Origin: Albugo candida
Taxonomy: Eukaryota > Oomycota > Peronosporomycetes > Albuginales > Albuginaceae
DNA: 64,000 nucleotides
Reading direction: 5' to 3'
Assembly: GCA_905220665.1 (NCBI GenBank)
Contig: CAJNAR010000150.1
Span: 372,001-436,000 of the forward strand
Shown: positions 32,346 through 41,860 of the stretch, one piece after another
Layout: each line of letters begins with the position of its first letter
Position numbering within the stretch: position 1 is the first letter of the stretch
Made by a program: the position numbers and the translations under genes
Notes under the pieces: generated by a model
Seen by the model: only the letters and a program-made list of their open reading frames with translations
Told to the model about the DNA's origin: nothing
Database searches by the model: none

Positions 32346-33018
32346 CCGTGTAGATGTATTACAGGCTCAATTCAATCGAAACACCGAAATTCTGTGATTA
32401 GTTCGCCATCGATTGTTTATTTTCATCGAGGTATAATTATCCCATCCGCATACCATGCAAAGGCGGGCACAGTGAGATGCAATAAGAATTAGCTTAGTAG
32501 TGACCAACAAGCTGTCCGACCATTCAAACACCAGTGACCTCAATGCTTCGAAAGCTGGAGTCACCGAGGAAGTCGTCTCGAAGAAGGCATGACGCATTCG
32601 AAGCCAGCCCTACAGCTTCCAGTAGGTAATGCGGACTTTTATTTATCTGTTGCCACTTTATGCCAAGTTGTATTAGTACAAGTCTTGACGTGGGAAATGA
32701 ATCGAATGGAAATAAGAAGAGCGCATCTATAAATGGGGATAGAATTGTGGGATCGATGGGATCCATACAGGGATTATCACGCAGAGGTAAAAGCTGTCAG
32801 ATCAGGCTCTTTATCCCAAACTTATGAAGAGTTTTAGTGAGCGAGCGGAGGCTAGAAAATCCCCCGTTCAAGTCGACCCGTTCTCGGCGTCAAACACGAG
32901 AGCCCGCGCATAGGACTCCAAAACCGTGAGCTAGTTCTGACCATACCCTCGAGAGTAAAATTGACGGTGACTTTGCAGACTGGAAAATGGTGCTGGGATT
33001 CTTGGTAAAGATCAGTCG
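32346..33018. other. Intergenic, nothing recognised
   Basis: Overlapping short ORFs on both strands without family resemblance or splice-consistent joins. It serves as the divergent promoter space between the ArfGAP and B9D2 genes. Confidence 0.4.
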
Positions 33019-33921
33019 ATGAAGCTTCGTGACCTACCACTTGAAAATATAACGCATTATGAAGCACCATCGACGCACGATACAAATCGGCAAATGGGGG
33101 TGTTAGTGGGTACGGAGAATACGGACAAAGAATCAGCAAAGGAAATAGGCGTCGAAGATACTAAGAGCTACATGCAAAATGTGAACATACATTCTGACGC
33201 GCCATCGGTGGTCGAAATTCCTTCTGATCGTAGATCGCAACAAACCCCACATCAAGGCGATGAACTTACAGGAAATGTTTCTTCAGTGTCGATCCAAAGG
33301 GAACCAAGTATTTCTTTCGATAAGAGAAGATCACTAGCGCAGAAAATAATGCTGCATGCACAGAAGGGAACTTTTACAAAAAAGCAGGCAGAAGTGCACA
33401 TAATCGGTGAAATCGTTAGCGGTCGTAACTTTGGACCGGGTTGTTTTTCCTGTAAATGGAGCATCGATTATGGGGAGGGCTGGACACATTTGGAAGGAAG
33501 TCAGCTCGATCAAACGCAGATCGACTGCCTGTCTTCCAGCCAAGCCTCGATTATTTGGGCGCATCCAATCGATATACACTTGACAACGATAACCATGCAG
33601 GGATGGCCACGAATATTGCTGCAAACTTGGCGAATAGACGCATCGTCCAAGGCAAACGTGGTTGGATATGGCTTTATTCATGTTCCTATGGCTCCTGGTA
33701 GCCACACACTGGAAGTGTCAATGTGGAGACCTATTGGCACTTTTAAGACCGAATTAGTAGCGACTTGTTTTGGTGATACGATAGAGCTGATTTCAGACGA
33801 AATTCTGTACGATACCGCATGGACAGAGCGATCTGGTCTTAAGACAATTGCCACCGGCAAGGTCAAACTTCGCCTGGACATTATTTTGCGCAACTTTGAT
33901 CTTTTCAAAACGCTGTTTTAA
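33019..33921 (+). CDS. B9D2: B9 domain-containing protein 2 (ciliary transition zone)
   Basis: Single exon, 300 aa, ATG 33019. The B9 domain fills the C-terminal ~175 residues: VHIIGEIVSGRNFGPG, FSCKWSIDYGEGW, DQTQIDCLSS, WAHPIDIHLTT, MQGWPRILLQTWRIDA, VVGYGFIHVPMAPGSHTLEV and SMWRPIG. These match B9D2 better than B9D1 or MKS1. The first ~118 residues are a polar extension not seen in the ~175-aa animal protein; an internal Met could be the true start. B9D2 works with MKS1 and B9D1 at the ciliary transition zone, so the organism makes flagella (zoospores). Confidence 0.93.
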   Translation: MKLRDLPLENITHYEAPSTHDTNRQMGVLVGTENTDKESAKEIGVEDTKSYMQNVNIHSDAPSVVEIPSDRRSQQTPHQGDELTGNVSSVSIQREPSISFDKRRSLAQKIMLHAQKGTFTKKQAEVHIIGEIVSGRNFGPGCFSCKWSIDYGEGWTHLEGSQLDQTQIDCLSSSQASIIWAHPIDIHLTTITMQGWPRILLQTWRIDASSKANVVGYGFIHVPMAPGSHTLEVSMWRPIGTFKTELVATCFGDTIELISDEILYDTAWTERSGLKTIATGKVKLRLDIILRNFDLFKTLF

Positions 33922-33957
33922 GCTAAATCGCAAACTAGACTATCAATCCTGACTATT

Positions 33958-36225
33958 TCAATATTCATGAGTAGCCGAAATTGGCCGAAGAATGCACTCA
34001 ATTTGATCAATTGTGGACCGAAGCTTTTGTGCAAACCCAGGATCCTTGCACTCGATCATTTCATTCGGGTAATCATAGAGGGCTTTTATACCACATGGTG
34101 TTTGTATATGGATTTGATTCGTTTCAAAATTGAGGGAGACATCGCCATATTGATCTTTCAGGAGTCTGAATACCACCAACAGATTTAGTGCATGCTCGTC
34201 CGCTTCTTCCAGCTTTTCAGCGGCGGCTCGAAGATCTTCAGACAAATGAGCATTATTTACTTGAATATCAGCATCAGCAGCGCTATCTGAGATCGGCTTC
34301 GGCTCATTTATACGCTCTTCTTTCTGCTCTTTACTGACAATTTCGTCCGCAAACCCTGTCGATTTCGGCTCAAGGCTGTGATCATGATAGCATGCGGCAA
34401 TAGGATGTTTGCTGACCTTGAAGCTGGCTGGACTCGCCTGGGCTTGCATGGTCAATGCAACTACAGAGTCTGCAATCATGTCCGCGATTGGCTCGGTGGT
34501 CCATTCCAGAAGTATTTTTTCTGATGAGAAATGAGTGATTACCACTTTCTTGTCAATAATAAGACGAGCTTTTCCCATTTCATCATTTATCACCACATCG
34601 TCGTACATTTGTCTGATAAAGGTCTCGAGTACATGAAATGATTGCTGAACGAATGGAATATGCTGTCGTTGCGTTATTTTTCCAGACACGAGTTTTGTGT
34701 ACAAAGGTAGGTCTTCTTCTTCCATCAAATGGGTGAAAGAATCATGCTCCACCAATAGCCCTGAAATGACTTTGCCTTGTTGTGGCTGCTCACTGGCCAT
34801 TTTCCCGATAGCCTTCGCAATTTTCTCTCCTTTAAATTCCAAAACGATTTCCTGCATGTTTGCTGGGGTAAAAATGTTTGGACGATACGTCTTCGGATCA
34901 TGAAATTTCTTGTTCAACGCTGATTTCAAACGCATCATTTCATTTTTTTCTCCATGAACGAGAACGATATTGGGCGGGACAAGTTTCTCAACGAAGCCAC
35001 TGGTTCCGACAAAGTCGGCGTGAGCTGAAAATGAAATATACTCTACTGTGCAATTCATTGGTAAAACGCGTCCATCCATTGCAACGATCTCGGTGGGTTC
35101 TGACAGAATTTTCTTGGCGAGTGTGCCCTCTACAACATAACCGGGAATCAAGCAAGCATTTCTCTTATCAGAACACCAACGCTCAAATAATTGTCGAGAC
35201 ACTCCGCTTTGTAGCATTCCAGGGCTCGCCATTACAACACATGGCCCAGAGTCATCAAAGTCGTCCATACTTTTTAGATTCGAAATATGATCAAACAAAA
35301 ATGGATTTGACACTGCAATCTGCTTACGTATGCGATCATTCATCATATTGATATACGTTTGATAGACTCTGAGTGCTTTTGCTGCTAATTTGGAGGCAAA
35401 ATAAATCGGAATATTATGTAAATCTGGATGTGCTTGCCAGTGCTCGTCAAGTATCAAAAGCAATTCCTGCGTCCTACCAAGTGCAAATACAGGTATCAGA
35501 CATCTTCCCCCACGCCGAATAACTGATTCCACTTGACCGGTAAATCGGCCTTCTCGTTCAACCACGGATTGATGCACTTGTACGCCGTATGTTGATTCCA
35601 CAATTAGGACGTCAGGCGAACAGGCAGGTAGCTCTGCGGCCATCAGATGCCGATCATTCTCGAGTGAATAATCCCCAGTGTAGAGAACTTTCACACCACC
35701 AATTTCAATCAGGTACATGCAAGCGCCCAAGACATGACCCGCATTATAAGGTGTAAACTTGATTCCATTGTGTGTTTTCTCTTGATGAAAATCAATAATC
35801 TCAACTTTGGCCACACAATTATTTAGGTCTTTATCGTCGTATATCTGATCATCCACGGAGATATTGCTCACACGCAAGAAATCGCGTAGCATCATTTGCA
35901 TTACTGCTTTGGTCGGATGTGTCATAAAGACACGTCCTTTAAAATTGGTTTTCTCTGTGAAATGAGGCAAAGCAGCAACGTGATCGATGTGGAAATGAGT
36001 GACTAATAATAAATCAATCTCCTCGGCTTCGACACCATCAAAAAATGGCAAACTTCCGTGTCCCGAGTAGCCAGGGTGAACACCGCAGTCCAGCATTATC
36101 GTCTTTCCTTTGAACTTTAGTATTATGCAAGACCGACCGACTTCATTCCCGGCGCCAAGAGGCATGATTCGCATGATATGACGCTCATCAGAGTCGCCTG
36201 CTTCGGAGACCTTACGCTTCGACAT
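33958..36225 (-). CDS. CPSF3: Cleavage and polyadenylation endonuclease CPSF73
   Basis: Single exon, 755 aa, ATG 36225. It is the zinc endonuclease that cuts pre-mRNA 3' ends. Metallo-beta-lactamase motifs: CGVHPGYSGHG, THFHIDHVAALPHF (H-x-H-x-D-H, with Ile for the usual Leu), YTGDYSLENDRH, and the beta-CASP signatures ESTYGVQVH and IPVFALGRTQELLLIL. Further motifs are SPGMLQSG and the terminal His motif SFSAHADF, followed by VLVHGEKNEMMRLK. The RMMBL and CPSF73-100 C-terminal region extends to the end. All metal ligands appear present. It is distinguished from the INTS11 paralogue by length and C-terminal domain. Confidence 0.96.
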   Translation of the reverse strand: MSKRKVSEAGDSDERHIMRIMPLGAGNEVGRSCIILKFKGKTIMLDCGVHPGYSGHGSLPFFDGVEAEEIDLLLVTHFHIDHVAALPHFTEKTNFKGRVFMTHPTKAVMQMMLRDFLRVSNISVDDQIYDDKDLNNCVAKVEIIDFHQEKTHNGIKFTPYNAGHVLGACMYLIEIGGVKVLYTGDYSLENDRHLMAAELPACSPDVLIVESTYGVQVHQSVVEREGRFTGQVESVIRRGGRCLIPVFALGRTQELLLILDEHWQAHPDLHNIPIYFASKLAAKALRVYQTYINMMNDRIRKQIAVSNPFLFDHISNLKSMDDFDDSGPCVVMASPGMLQSGVSRQLFERWCSDKRNACLIPGYVVEGTLAKKILSEPTEIVAMDGRVLPMNCTVEYISFSAHADFVGTSGFVEKLVPPNIVLVHGEKNEMMRLKSALNKKFHDPKTYRPNIFTPANMQEIVLEFKGEKIAKAIGKMASEQPQQGKVISGLLVEHDSFTHLMEEEDLPLYTKLVSGKITQRQHIPFVQQSFHVLETFIRQMYDDVVINDEMGKARLIIDKKVVITHFSSEKILLEWTTEPIADMIADSVVALTMQAQASPASFKVSKHPIAACYHDHSLEPKSTGFADEIVSKEQKEERINEPKPISDSAADADIQVNNAHLSEDLRAAAEKLEEADEHALNLLVVFRLLKDQYGDVSLNFETNQIHIQTPCGIKALYDYPNEMIECKDPGFAQKLRSTIDQIECILRPISATHEY

Positions 36226-36343
36226 TTAGATAAGGTCGCACGAAGGTGAGTGTGCACCAATGAGCTGGACAGATTTACTCGATTTGTCCCAATAAGGTTC
36301 GATATTCATGAAGTACGATAAATGAAGAAGAGTCTATCCACCC

Positions 36344-37187
36344 TCAAGTACGTTTGCGCGTGCACTCAGATATACCATACACATCTGCTACAAGAGAATA
36401 GAAACGTTGCGTAACAGAAGGAGATATTTTCAACTTTTCAAATGCTGGGTTTATGAGTCTCATAAAGCAGAGAAAAGACTCGACTGAAGAAGGGCAGGAT
36501 GTCGTATAATGATTAACACCTTGTACCGCCACGCATGAGATCGTCCTCATTTCTTAGTTCACTGAAGTGATGTTCGTCAGTAGGAAGGAACATCGCACAA
36601 GGTTGATGTAGTATACGATGAAGGAGCAGTCCTGCTATTTACATGGTGTTTGTGATAGAGTCACAAATCTCCATTGAGCACTGCGTGATAGGCAATGGCG
36701 GCATTTCTGATTATGTATTGAGGATTGGGATACGTCCGAAGTAATCATAATCTTACTTGCGTAAATCTTCGTATATACATGACTCGGTGCGTGGTATCGT
36801 GCAATACCTGAGAAAGCAGCACATCATCTGTGGACAATGGATGCATGCATGTCGTCGTCGTCACCATTATTTCGGGCTTCTTCTTGCTACGATAGTTTGA
36901 GTACACGTAGCTGACGGATGAGAATGGGAAGACTTGACTTTCTTTATCTACTCGCATCACATAATACGTAGAGGATGATGTACATGCTATTTGTTCTTTT
37001 TAGCGAAGGTGTCTACTTTATGCGCTTCCAATGTGGCAGGTGACTTAGGTGAGCAGGAATAACTTACAATGATTATCTCGTCGACCATCTTCCACGCATA
37101 GCGATGTTTCTTGATACACTGAGGAAAATTTTTAGAGTGATAGCGAATGTAATCATGCCTGCAACAATTTAGATAGAGCGCATTCAT
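36344..37187 (-). pseudogene. Unresolved minus-strand gene or gene relic
   Basis: Three open segments look protein-coding: 37187-36987 (starts ATG, includes IKKHRYAWKMVDEI), 36960-36745 (includes VFPFSSVSYVYSNYRSKKK) and 36550-36344 (includes FLCFMRLINPAFEKLK). Good donor and acceptor candidates exist (gtaagt at 37068, gtaaga at 36755, aaatag near 36989), but no combination joins all three in phase. Either there are small unseen exons or the gene has decayed. No family was recognised. The first ATG is only 20 bp from the FKBP start on the other strand, unusually tight for two live promoters. Confidence 0.35.
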
Positions 37188-37207
37188 TAAGCGTACTTAT
37201 AATATCA

Positions 37208-38260
37208 ATGGTGGTACATCGTCGTGGTATAAATGGTCCAAGGGAATCCCACAAAAGGTCAGGAGAGAAATCCAATGGAGCTAAGAAGAAGGAAAGGCTG
37301 CAACCCATTCAGTCAGGGCGCTTTGCTGCAGATATGCGTGTACATGTTGGAGGTTACGGACGTGGTGAGCATACTATTGCTTTGGACCAAGAAGAGCACA
37401 AACAATTTTTCGATAAAGACCACATGGAAGAAGGATCGAAGGAGCCAAAGGAACAAGCTAAGCGAACAGGGAAGAGTCGTGCTTCAATAAAACGGCGTAA
37501 GGAAAAAGAAAGAAGGCGATCAACTACACAATCGGCTAAGGGAGACGATCAAGCTGGTGAGACCTCAAAGGCTTCTAAACAAGTAAAATCGAAGCAGGAT
37601 GCCGCTCCAAGTTTGGTTACGGTCAGTCAATGCGAACTTTGCAAAGTAGAAGAGGGCACCTCTCGAAAAGAAAAAAATGATGCAACAAAAAAACGAAAGA
37701 TTCAGAGTAAAGATAGGATACGCGGAAAGAAAGCTGCTCTGGATATATCATCAAAATCAGATCATAGCAGTGATATTATCAAAGATGCGAATTCAACAAA
37801 AAAAAGAAATTTACTGTCCCAGCAATATGCCCAAGTTTTGGGTGAGACGATTGTGACTGAAAGCGGTTTAGAGATACGAGATATAAAAATTGGTCAAGGT
37901 GCTCTTGTTACGGAAGGCGAAATGGTAACAGTGAAGTATCGCGGACGCCTCGACGATCTAAAAGGGCTGATATTTGGTAAGGGAATGCTTACATTGCAGT
38001 ACGGTACGAATTCGATCATTCCAGGTTGGGAAGAAGCTCTAGGAACAATGCTTCCTGGGGGCATTCGCTTTGTCACCATTCCGTCCAATTTGGCTTATGG
38101 AGTAACAGGAAAAGGGAAAAAAATACCTCCTAATGCCACCCTCTTCTTCGAGATTGAGCTGGTTCGAATCGGCAAACGATCACGTGGAACTGTTGGCGAT
38201 GAAGAGACTCCGCTGCCGAAAGCGTTTCGACGTAAAAAGCGAAAGGAGAGGGCCCGATAG
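37208..38260 (+). CDS. Nuclear-type FKBP peptidyl-prolyl isomerase without NPL domain
   Basis: Single exon, 350 aa, ATG 37208. Residues 1-215 are Lys/Arg/Glu/Ser-rich with several nuclear-localisation-like clusters (KRRKEKERRR). A C-terminal FKBP domain runs about 215-335: TESGLEIRDIKIGQGALVTE, VTVKYRGRL, IPGWEEALGTMLPGG, FVTIPSNLAYGV, IPPNATLFFEIEL. The usual F-D after the second strand is replaced (IFGKGML), so one of the binding-pocket residues (Asp37 of FKBP12) is missing and catalysis or FK506 binding may be weak. Fungal Fpr3/4 and plant FKBP43/53 have the order NPL-charged-FKBP. Here the NPL domain is absent from this gene but present in the next one downstream. Confidence 0.9.
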   Translation: MVVHRRGINGPRESHKRSGEKSNGAKKKERLQPIQSGRFAADMRVHVGGYGRGEHTIALDQEEHKQFFDKDHMEEGSKEPKEQAKRTGKSRASIKRRKEKERRRSTTQSAKGDDQAGETSKASKQVKSKQDAAPSLVTVSQCELCKVEEGTSRKEKNDATKKRKIQSKDRIRGKKAALDISSKSDHSSDIIKDANSTKKRNLLSQQYAQVLGETIVTESGLEIRDIKIGQGALVTEGEMVTVKYRGRLDDLKGLIFGKGMLTLQYGTNSIIPGWEEALGTMLPGGIRFVTIPSNLAYGVTGKGKKIPPNATLFFEIELVRIGKRSRGTVGDEETPLPKAFRRKKRKERAR

Positions 38261-38557
38261 AGCGATTGACGATTCACTGACAGCATGCAGTAGGTCTAAC
38301 TTCCCAATCTACTCATGTATAACTTAGCTGATGAGATAAACGATCATTATTAGCATTTAGTGTCAACATAGTACGTAGGCGTGATTTGCTTGTATAAATA
38401 AAGGTCAATTGCCTGAACACTTGGACGATACAACGATTCATACAGATTTAAGACTGCCGAACGATATTATAACTTAGCAGCTAGGTCAGACAGACTTATG
38501 CCTAAGTATCAACAATCAGATGCAGAGCGGAACCAACCATTTTCAGTCTTTTGAATC

Positions 38558-39943
38558 ATGGCGTGGTTCTGGGCTAGTAGCTTGAGTGAATCAAATACTG
38601 TTGTGGTGGAAATACCGGACAAGCACGTGCTAACAGTGACGAATGCCACTCGAGCCGTAATGGATCCTTCAGACGGTGCTCTCAGTGTTGGGTTGGAAAC
38701 CCAGCAGCTGGACGGAAGTTTATGGAAAGGTTTTGTTTGCCATTTTGACGACGGAGTACACCAGCATAAACTTGACTTGGTATTTACAAAGAAAGTGAAG
38801 TTCTATATTGCTAATGGATGTGGCCGGATCAATTTGACGGGCTACTTTCAAGCTGCACCCCCAGCAACACTGACCGATGTTAAGAAAACCACGACATTGG
38901 AACCCGCAGAAGTACCGCATAAGGAGTCCAACAACAAAAAACAGCAACCAAAAAAATCCGTGAATGCGGCATCACCTGCGAAGGTACCTGCAAAAATTTC
39001 GAGTGATGTGCTAGAGTCCGTGAAGAAAAATGCACAGCCTCCGAAAGCAAGTGTGCAAACCCCAAAAGCAAATGTACAACCTCCGAAATCAAATGTACAA
39101 ACCGCGAAAGCAAGTGTGCAAACTCCGAAAGTAAATGTACAATCTTCAAAGGCAAATGTACAACCTTCGAAGAAGAGCGTACAAGCCCCGAAAGAAAATG
39201 GGCAGCTTCCAAAAGCAAGTGGACAGCAATCGAAAGTCTCGCAATCTATCAAGACGCCAGAAAAATCAGCATCAACACCTAAAACACCCGCGAAAGCCAC
39301 GGGCACACCTGTGGTCGCACCAGAAGAAGCGCCTAAAGCGATGTCAAAGGCTGCCAGAAAGCGGGCTCGTAAAGAGGAAGCAGCAAAAGCAGCGTTAGCA
39401 ACGAAAGAAGTGACATGGGATCAGGTAAGCGATCAGTGTAGTAATTCCCACTTGTAAATTATCTCCAGCTTTTTAGCACGCTTCTATGCGTGTCTTTATG
39501 GCCGCATATTAGCGTATGCTAACTTTTCGTAAGCTGGAGATCCAGACCATTTGGAAAAGTAGCAGTCAAGGTCGAGTACAAGAGTTTTTCTTGTATTTGA
39601 CCTGAAAGCTGCGCATAGTCCTTAAGGCTGTCTCCGTTTATGGCCTATTTGCCTATCCATCGGAATCATACGAGTCATAACTATGGCACATCCCCTGCAA
39701 TTCTCTTCAAGTATGAAGTACTCATAATTGTTCGGTTTATTGTAGGATACTGCTCCCGAAGATGGAGCCACGAAAAGCGCAAATGCCGGAAAGTCTGCAA
39801 AACTGGATTCATCTTCAAGCCCATTGACCACACCAAAAAAGCAAACTCAAGAAGCCGCACAATCAGATTCTGCGAACAAACAAAGCAAGAAGAAAAGAAA
39901 GAAGCGCCGTGGAAACGCCGATGCGCCAAACACCATCGAATGA
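38558..39943 (+). CDS. Nucleoplasmin-like (NPL) domain protein with basic tail
   Basis: Exon 1 38558-39424 and last exon 39746-39943 (phase 0), about 354 aa. The N-terminal ~100 residues are an NPL fold of the nuclear FKBP type: MAWFWASSLSESNTVVVEIP, LTVTNATRAVMD, then an acidic DFDDG-like loop and INLTGYF. A Lys/Pro/Gln repeat tract comes next, then SKAARKRARKEE and, in the last exon, Thr/Pro-rich sequence ending in a KKKRKKRR cluster. A histone-chaperone role in the nucleus is inferred from the family. The intron is 321 nt, five times the local norm, and holds FKBP-like fragments. A missed middle exon is the alternative. The donor is gtaagc and the acceptor ttattgtag. Confidence 0.75.
39028..39243 (+). 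repeat. 21-bp coding repeat (heptapeptide P-K-x-[NS]-V-Q-x)
   Basis: About ten imperfect tandem copies of a seven-residue unit, e.g. PKANVQP, PKSNVQT, PKASVQT, inside the NPL protein. Unit length is constant at 21 bp and divergence is mainly at positions 3, 4 and 7. It forms an extended basic linker. On the other strand it yields a Cys/Phe-rich open frame with no biological meaning. Confidence 0.85.
39528..39742 (+). pseudogene. FKBP-domain relic inside the NPL gene intron
   Basis: Three FKBP landmarks occur in the right order but in three different frames: GKVAVKVEYK (near 39553), VFDLKAAHSP (near 39593) and YGTSPAILFKYEVLIIV (near 39680). They correspond to the V-x-V-x-Y strand, the F-D segment, and the Y-G...P-x-x-x-L-x-F-x-V-E-L end of an FKBP fold. 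Spacing between them is shorter than in an intact domain, so internal deletions are likely. I infer a fused NPL-FKBP gene whose FKBP half decayed and is now spliced out. Confidence 0.5.
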
Positions 39944-40075
39944 ACAACAAATTGAGATACATTTGTAACTAAATGAGCAACTCTTTAGAGATACTTGGGG
40001 TGTTATGCGCTACTAATTAACTTGGGACAAAGCTGGCACACTGACAAGATGCGAAATTGATTCAGTTAGCTGATA

Positions 40076-40198
40076 TCATTGCTTCTTCCGCTTCTGAGCT
40101 TGATTGCGAGCTGTCTTCATTCCCCATTTAAAAGCTTTTTTGACATGTTTCTTTCGACACATTACCACCGTCCACACAACCAGACGTAGTTGCCACAT
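40076..40198 (-). CDS. Micro-ORF A, Trp-start basic peptide (40 aa), tandem paralogue of B
   Basis: ATG 40198, stop TGA 40076. The peptide starts MWQLRLVVWTVVM, then RKKHVKKAFKW, and ends in a Lys/Arg/Gln tail. The partner 350 bp upstream shares MWQ, a hydrophobic stretch with a second Trp, then RKK-x-VK-x-AFKW at the same spacing. Conservation at amino-acid level with many synonymous differences suggests selection on the peptide. A short hydrophobic N-terminus followed by a basic helix would suit a membrane-associated or mitochondrial peptide, but no family was recognised. It could also be a conserved exon of larger unseen genes. Confidence 0.45.
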   Translation of the reverse strand: MWQLRLVVWTVVMCRKKHVKKAFKWGMKTARNQAQKRKKQ

Positions 40199-40440
40199 TC
40201 CTCTTCTGTCTCAGTCTCGATAAGAAAGTGAAAAGACAGATCGCGAAAGCACGGCAGCGAAACGATTATTTTATACTTGTTTCAAGCTAAATTTTTCGCA
40301 CGGTTGCCTGGAGTGCGAGCAAGTAGAGCGGTTTCAGAGACATGAATTCACTTATGTATTAAGACATGCTATCGGAGAAACTTTTCTCTCACGGTTGAAC
40401 GCGATTGAAATGCGATTCGAGTCGTCCATTTGATATCAGA

Positions 40441-40551
40441 TCACTTTGTCAAGAGTCTTTTCACTTGGTGATAGCTCCACTTGAATGCATCTTTAACGTA
40501 TTTCTTTCGTGCCATAGCGACAACCCACGTAATCACTCTGATCTGCCACAT
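40441..40551 (-). CDS. Micro-ORF B, Trp-start basic peptide (36 aa), tandem paralogue of A
   Basis: ATG 40551, stop TGA 40441. It begins MWQIRVITWVVAM, continues RKKYVKDAFKW and ends with a short Lys/Arg-containing tail unlike that of copy A. Same strand and same orientation as A. About 18 of the first 25 positions are identical or conservative. No other copy was seen in the window. Confidence 0.45.
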   Translation of the reverse strand: MWQIRVITWVVAMARKKYVKDAFKWSYHQVKRLLTK

Positions 40552-41255
40552 TTTATTTGAACAGTCCTTGCAATGAAACCGTTGTAGGACGTTTTGTCTC
40601 GCGTATACCAGCGACATTCTTTCCCATACTATTGCACGCGTTTATAAATCAAAGGATATTTCCTATCGTGAAAAAATGTTTCCAGCTACTCCTGATAGTC
40701 GCGCAATTAGTTGACATTGTCGAAGCGAGTTCGGTGTGAAGCGTAATTCATCTTTTTGATTGAAAGATTGCGCGTGCTGCCCGTAGAACGCCATCCATCT
40801 TTACACAGCTGCGTATTGCATTACTCAATTGGTTCCGGCAAGCATTATCAGTCGACTATCGTGGTGGTCGCAACGCAGTGATAATCGCCTGACAATCGTG
40901 GTAGTCGCAACGCAAAGGAACTTGCATGAGATGGGGAAGCTGAGAGTCCTCGTGTCCTGTGTGGATGGTCTTTGTTTCCTTGCTTCTTAATCTCGCGCCA
41001 GCGAATGGCCCCTCCCAGTTTGTTATCAGGTCTATATCGGCTTCCGCACTGATTTAGATGTGGATAACTACCAAGAGATAGCTCTCGTGGTCATCGAATT
41101 TCCCAGCACTGAACTCGCTAGATTTTTTTCGAAAGTTCCGCTACGAGGTTGGGAAAACCCTGCATCTTAACATTTCGATGAAGATGAGTCGTACCGGCAC
41201 GAAGATGCGGGCACTTCGACAAAATAATAGATCATTCGTTTTTTGGTCTGTAAAT
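40552..41255. other. Intergenic, short direct repeat only
   Basis: No supported gene. Two near-identical ~20-bp units (atcgtggtggtcgcaacgca and atcgtggtagtcgcaacgca) lie at 40858 and 40896, separated by under 20 bp; they are too few to be an array. Confidence 0.4.
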
Positions 41256-41860
41256 CTATGAAGACATCCCTTCATCGCTATCTTTATTCTCTATTAGAAT
41301 CTCGATATTCATGTATCCATCTCCACTATCGCTTGTGTACAGCAAGACGGTCGCGAAAGAAAACACCGATGCCATACCTTGTTTGATAATGCTTATGATT
41401 GAATCTACGTTTATATGAAGGTTGATGTCTTCACCAAACATCACAATGATCATGGACAGTTTTCTACTCTGACGTCAGATCGAAGTAAAGAGTGCTAATG
41501 ATTTCTCGGAAGGATTCTGGACCACATCACTAGTTTTACATTACACTCTATCATATCTAGCTCTAGATCAAGTTTATGTTCGAAGGAACTCAACATTGAT
41601 GAACTCGTGGATGAATGAAGACGCTGCGAGCTTTCATGCAAACGTAAGAATTTAAAAAAGAAAGCCAAAAGATAATACGAGGAGAACTAAATAAGCAGAT
41701 TTTGAAGCGAAGTCATGATAGACGGCATCCTTGATCAGAGAAACGCCTTATTAGAACCCTCATGATGAAGCCTAGAGTATCTTACATTCAGTTTAGTTGC
41801 TTGCTGAAATACAGCGGCAAGCAAGCAGATACAAAGAAAATGTAGCCATTCGCGTCTCAT
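41256..41860 (-). CDS. Small secreted-protein candidate (three exons)
   Basis: Exons 41860-41786, 41686-41531, 41468-41256; 147 aa, all phase 0. Introns are 99 nt (gtaaga...atttag) and 62 nt. The first ATG gives a textbook signal peptide: MRREWLHFLCICLLAAVFQQA, with a basic n-region, hydrophobic core and small residue before the likely cut. Exon 2 opens with an aromatic, hydrophobic patch (YYLLAFFFKFL), which could be a second membrane segment. The rest is Ser/Leu/acidic, ending DSDEGMSS. No RxLR, CHxC or Crinkler motif is present in the spliced product. Secretion is predicted from sequence; effector function is speculation. No family recognised. Confidence 0.45.

Noticed and set aside
39028..39243. 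Possible CRISPR-like or satellite array of 21-bp units
   Set aside because: The unit is a multiple of three, stays in frame and has no spacers; it is a coding heptapeptide repeat.
38848..39306. Minus-strand Cys/Phe-rich repetitive ORF (looks like a Cys-rich secreted repeat protein)
   Set aside because: It is the exact antisense of the P-K-x-N-V-Q heptapeptide repeat of the NPL gene; the periodicity comes from the plus-strand coding repeat.
41735..41860. RxLR-effector-like reading: signal peptide followed by R-Y-S-R-L-H-H-E-G
   Set aside because: The R-L segment lies after a strong gtaaga donor and is intronic in the phase-consistent model, so no RxLR motif is encoded in the spliced product.
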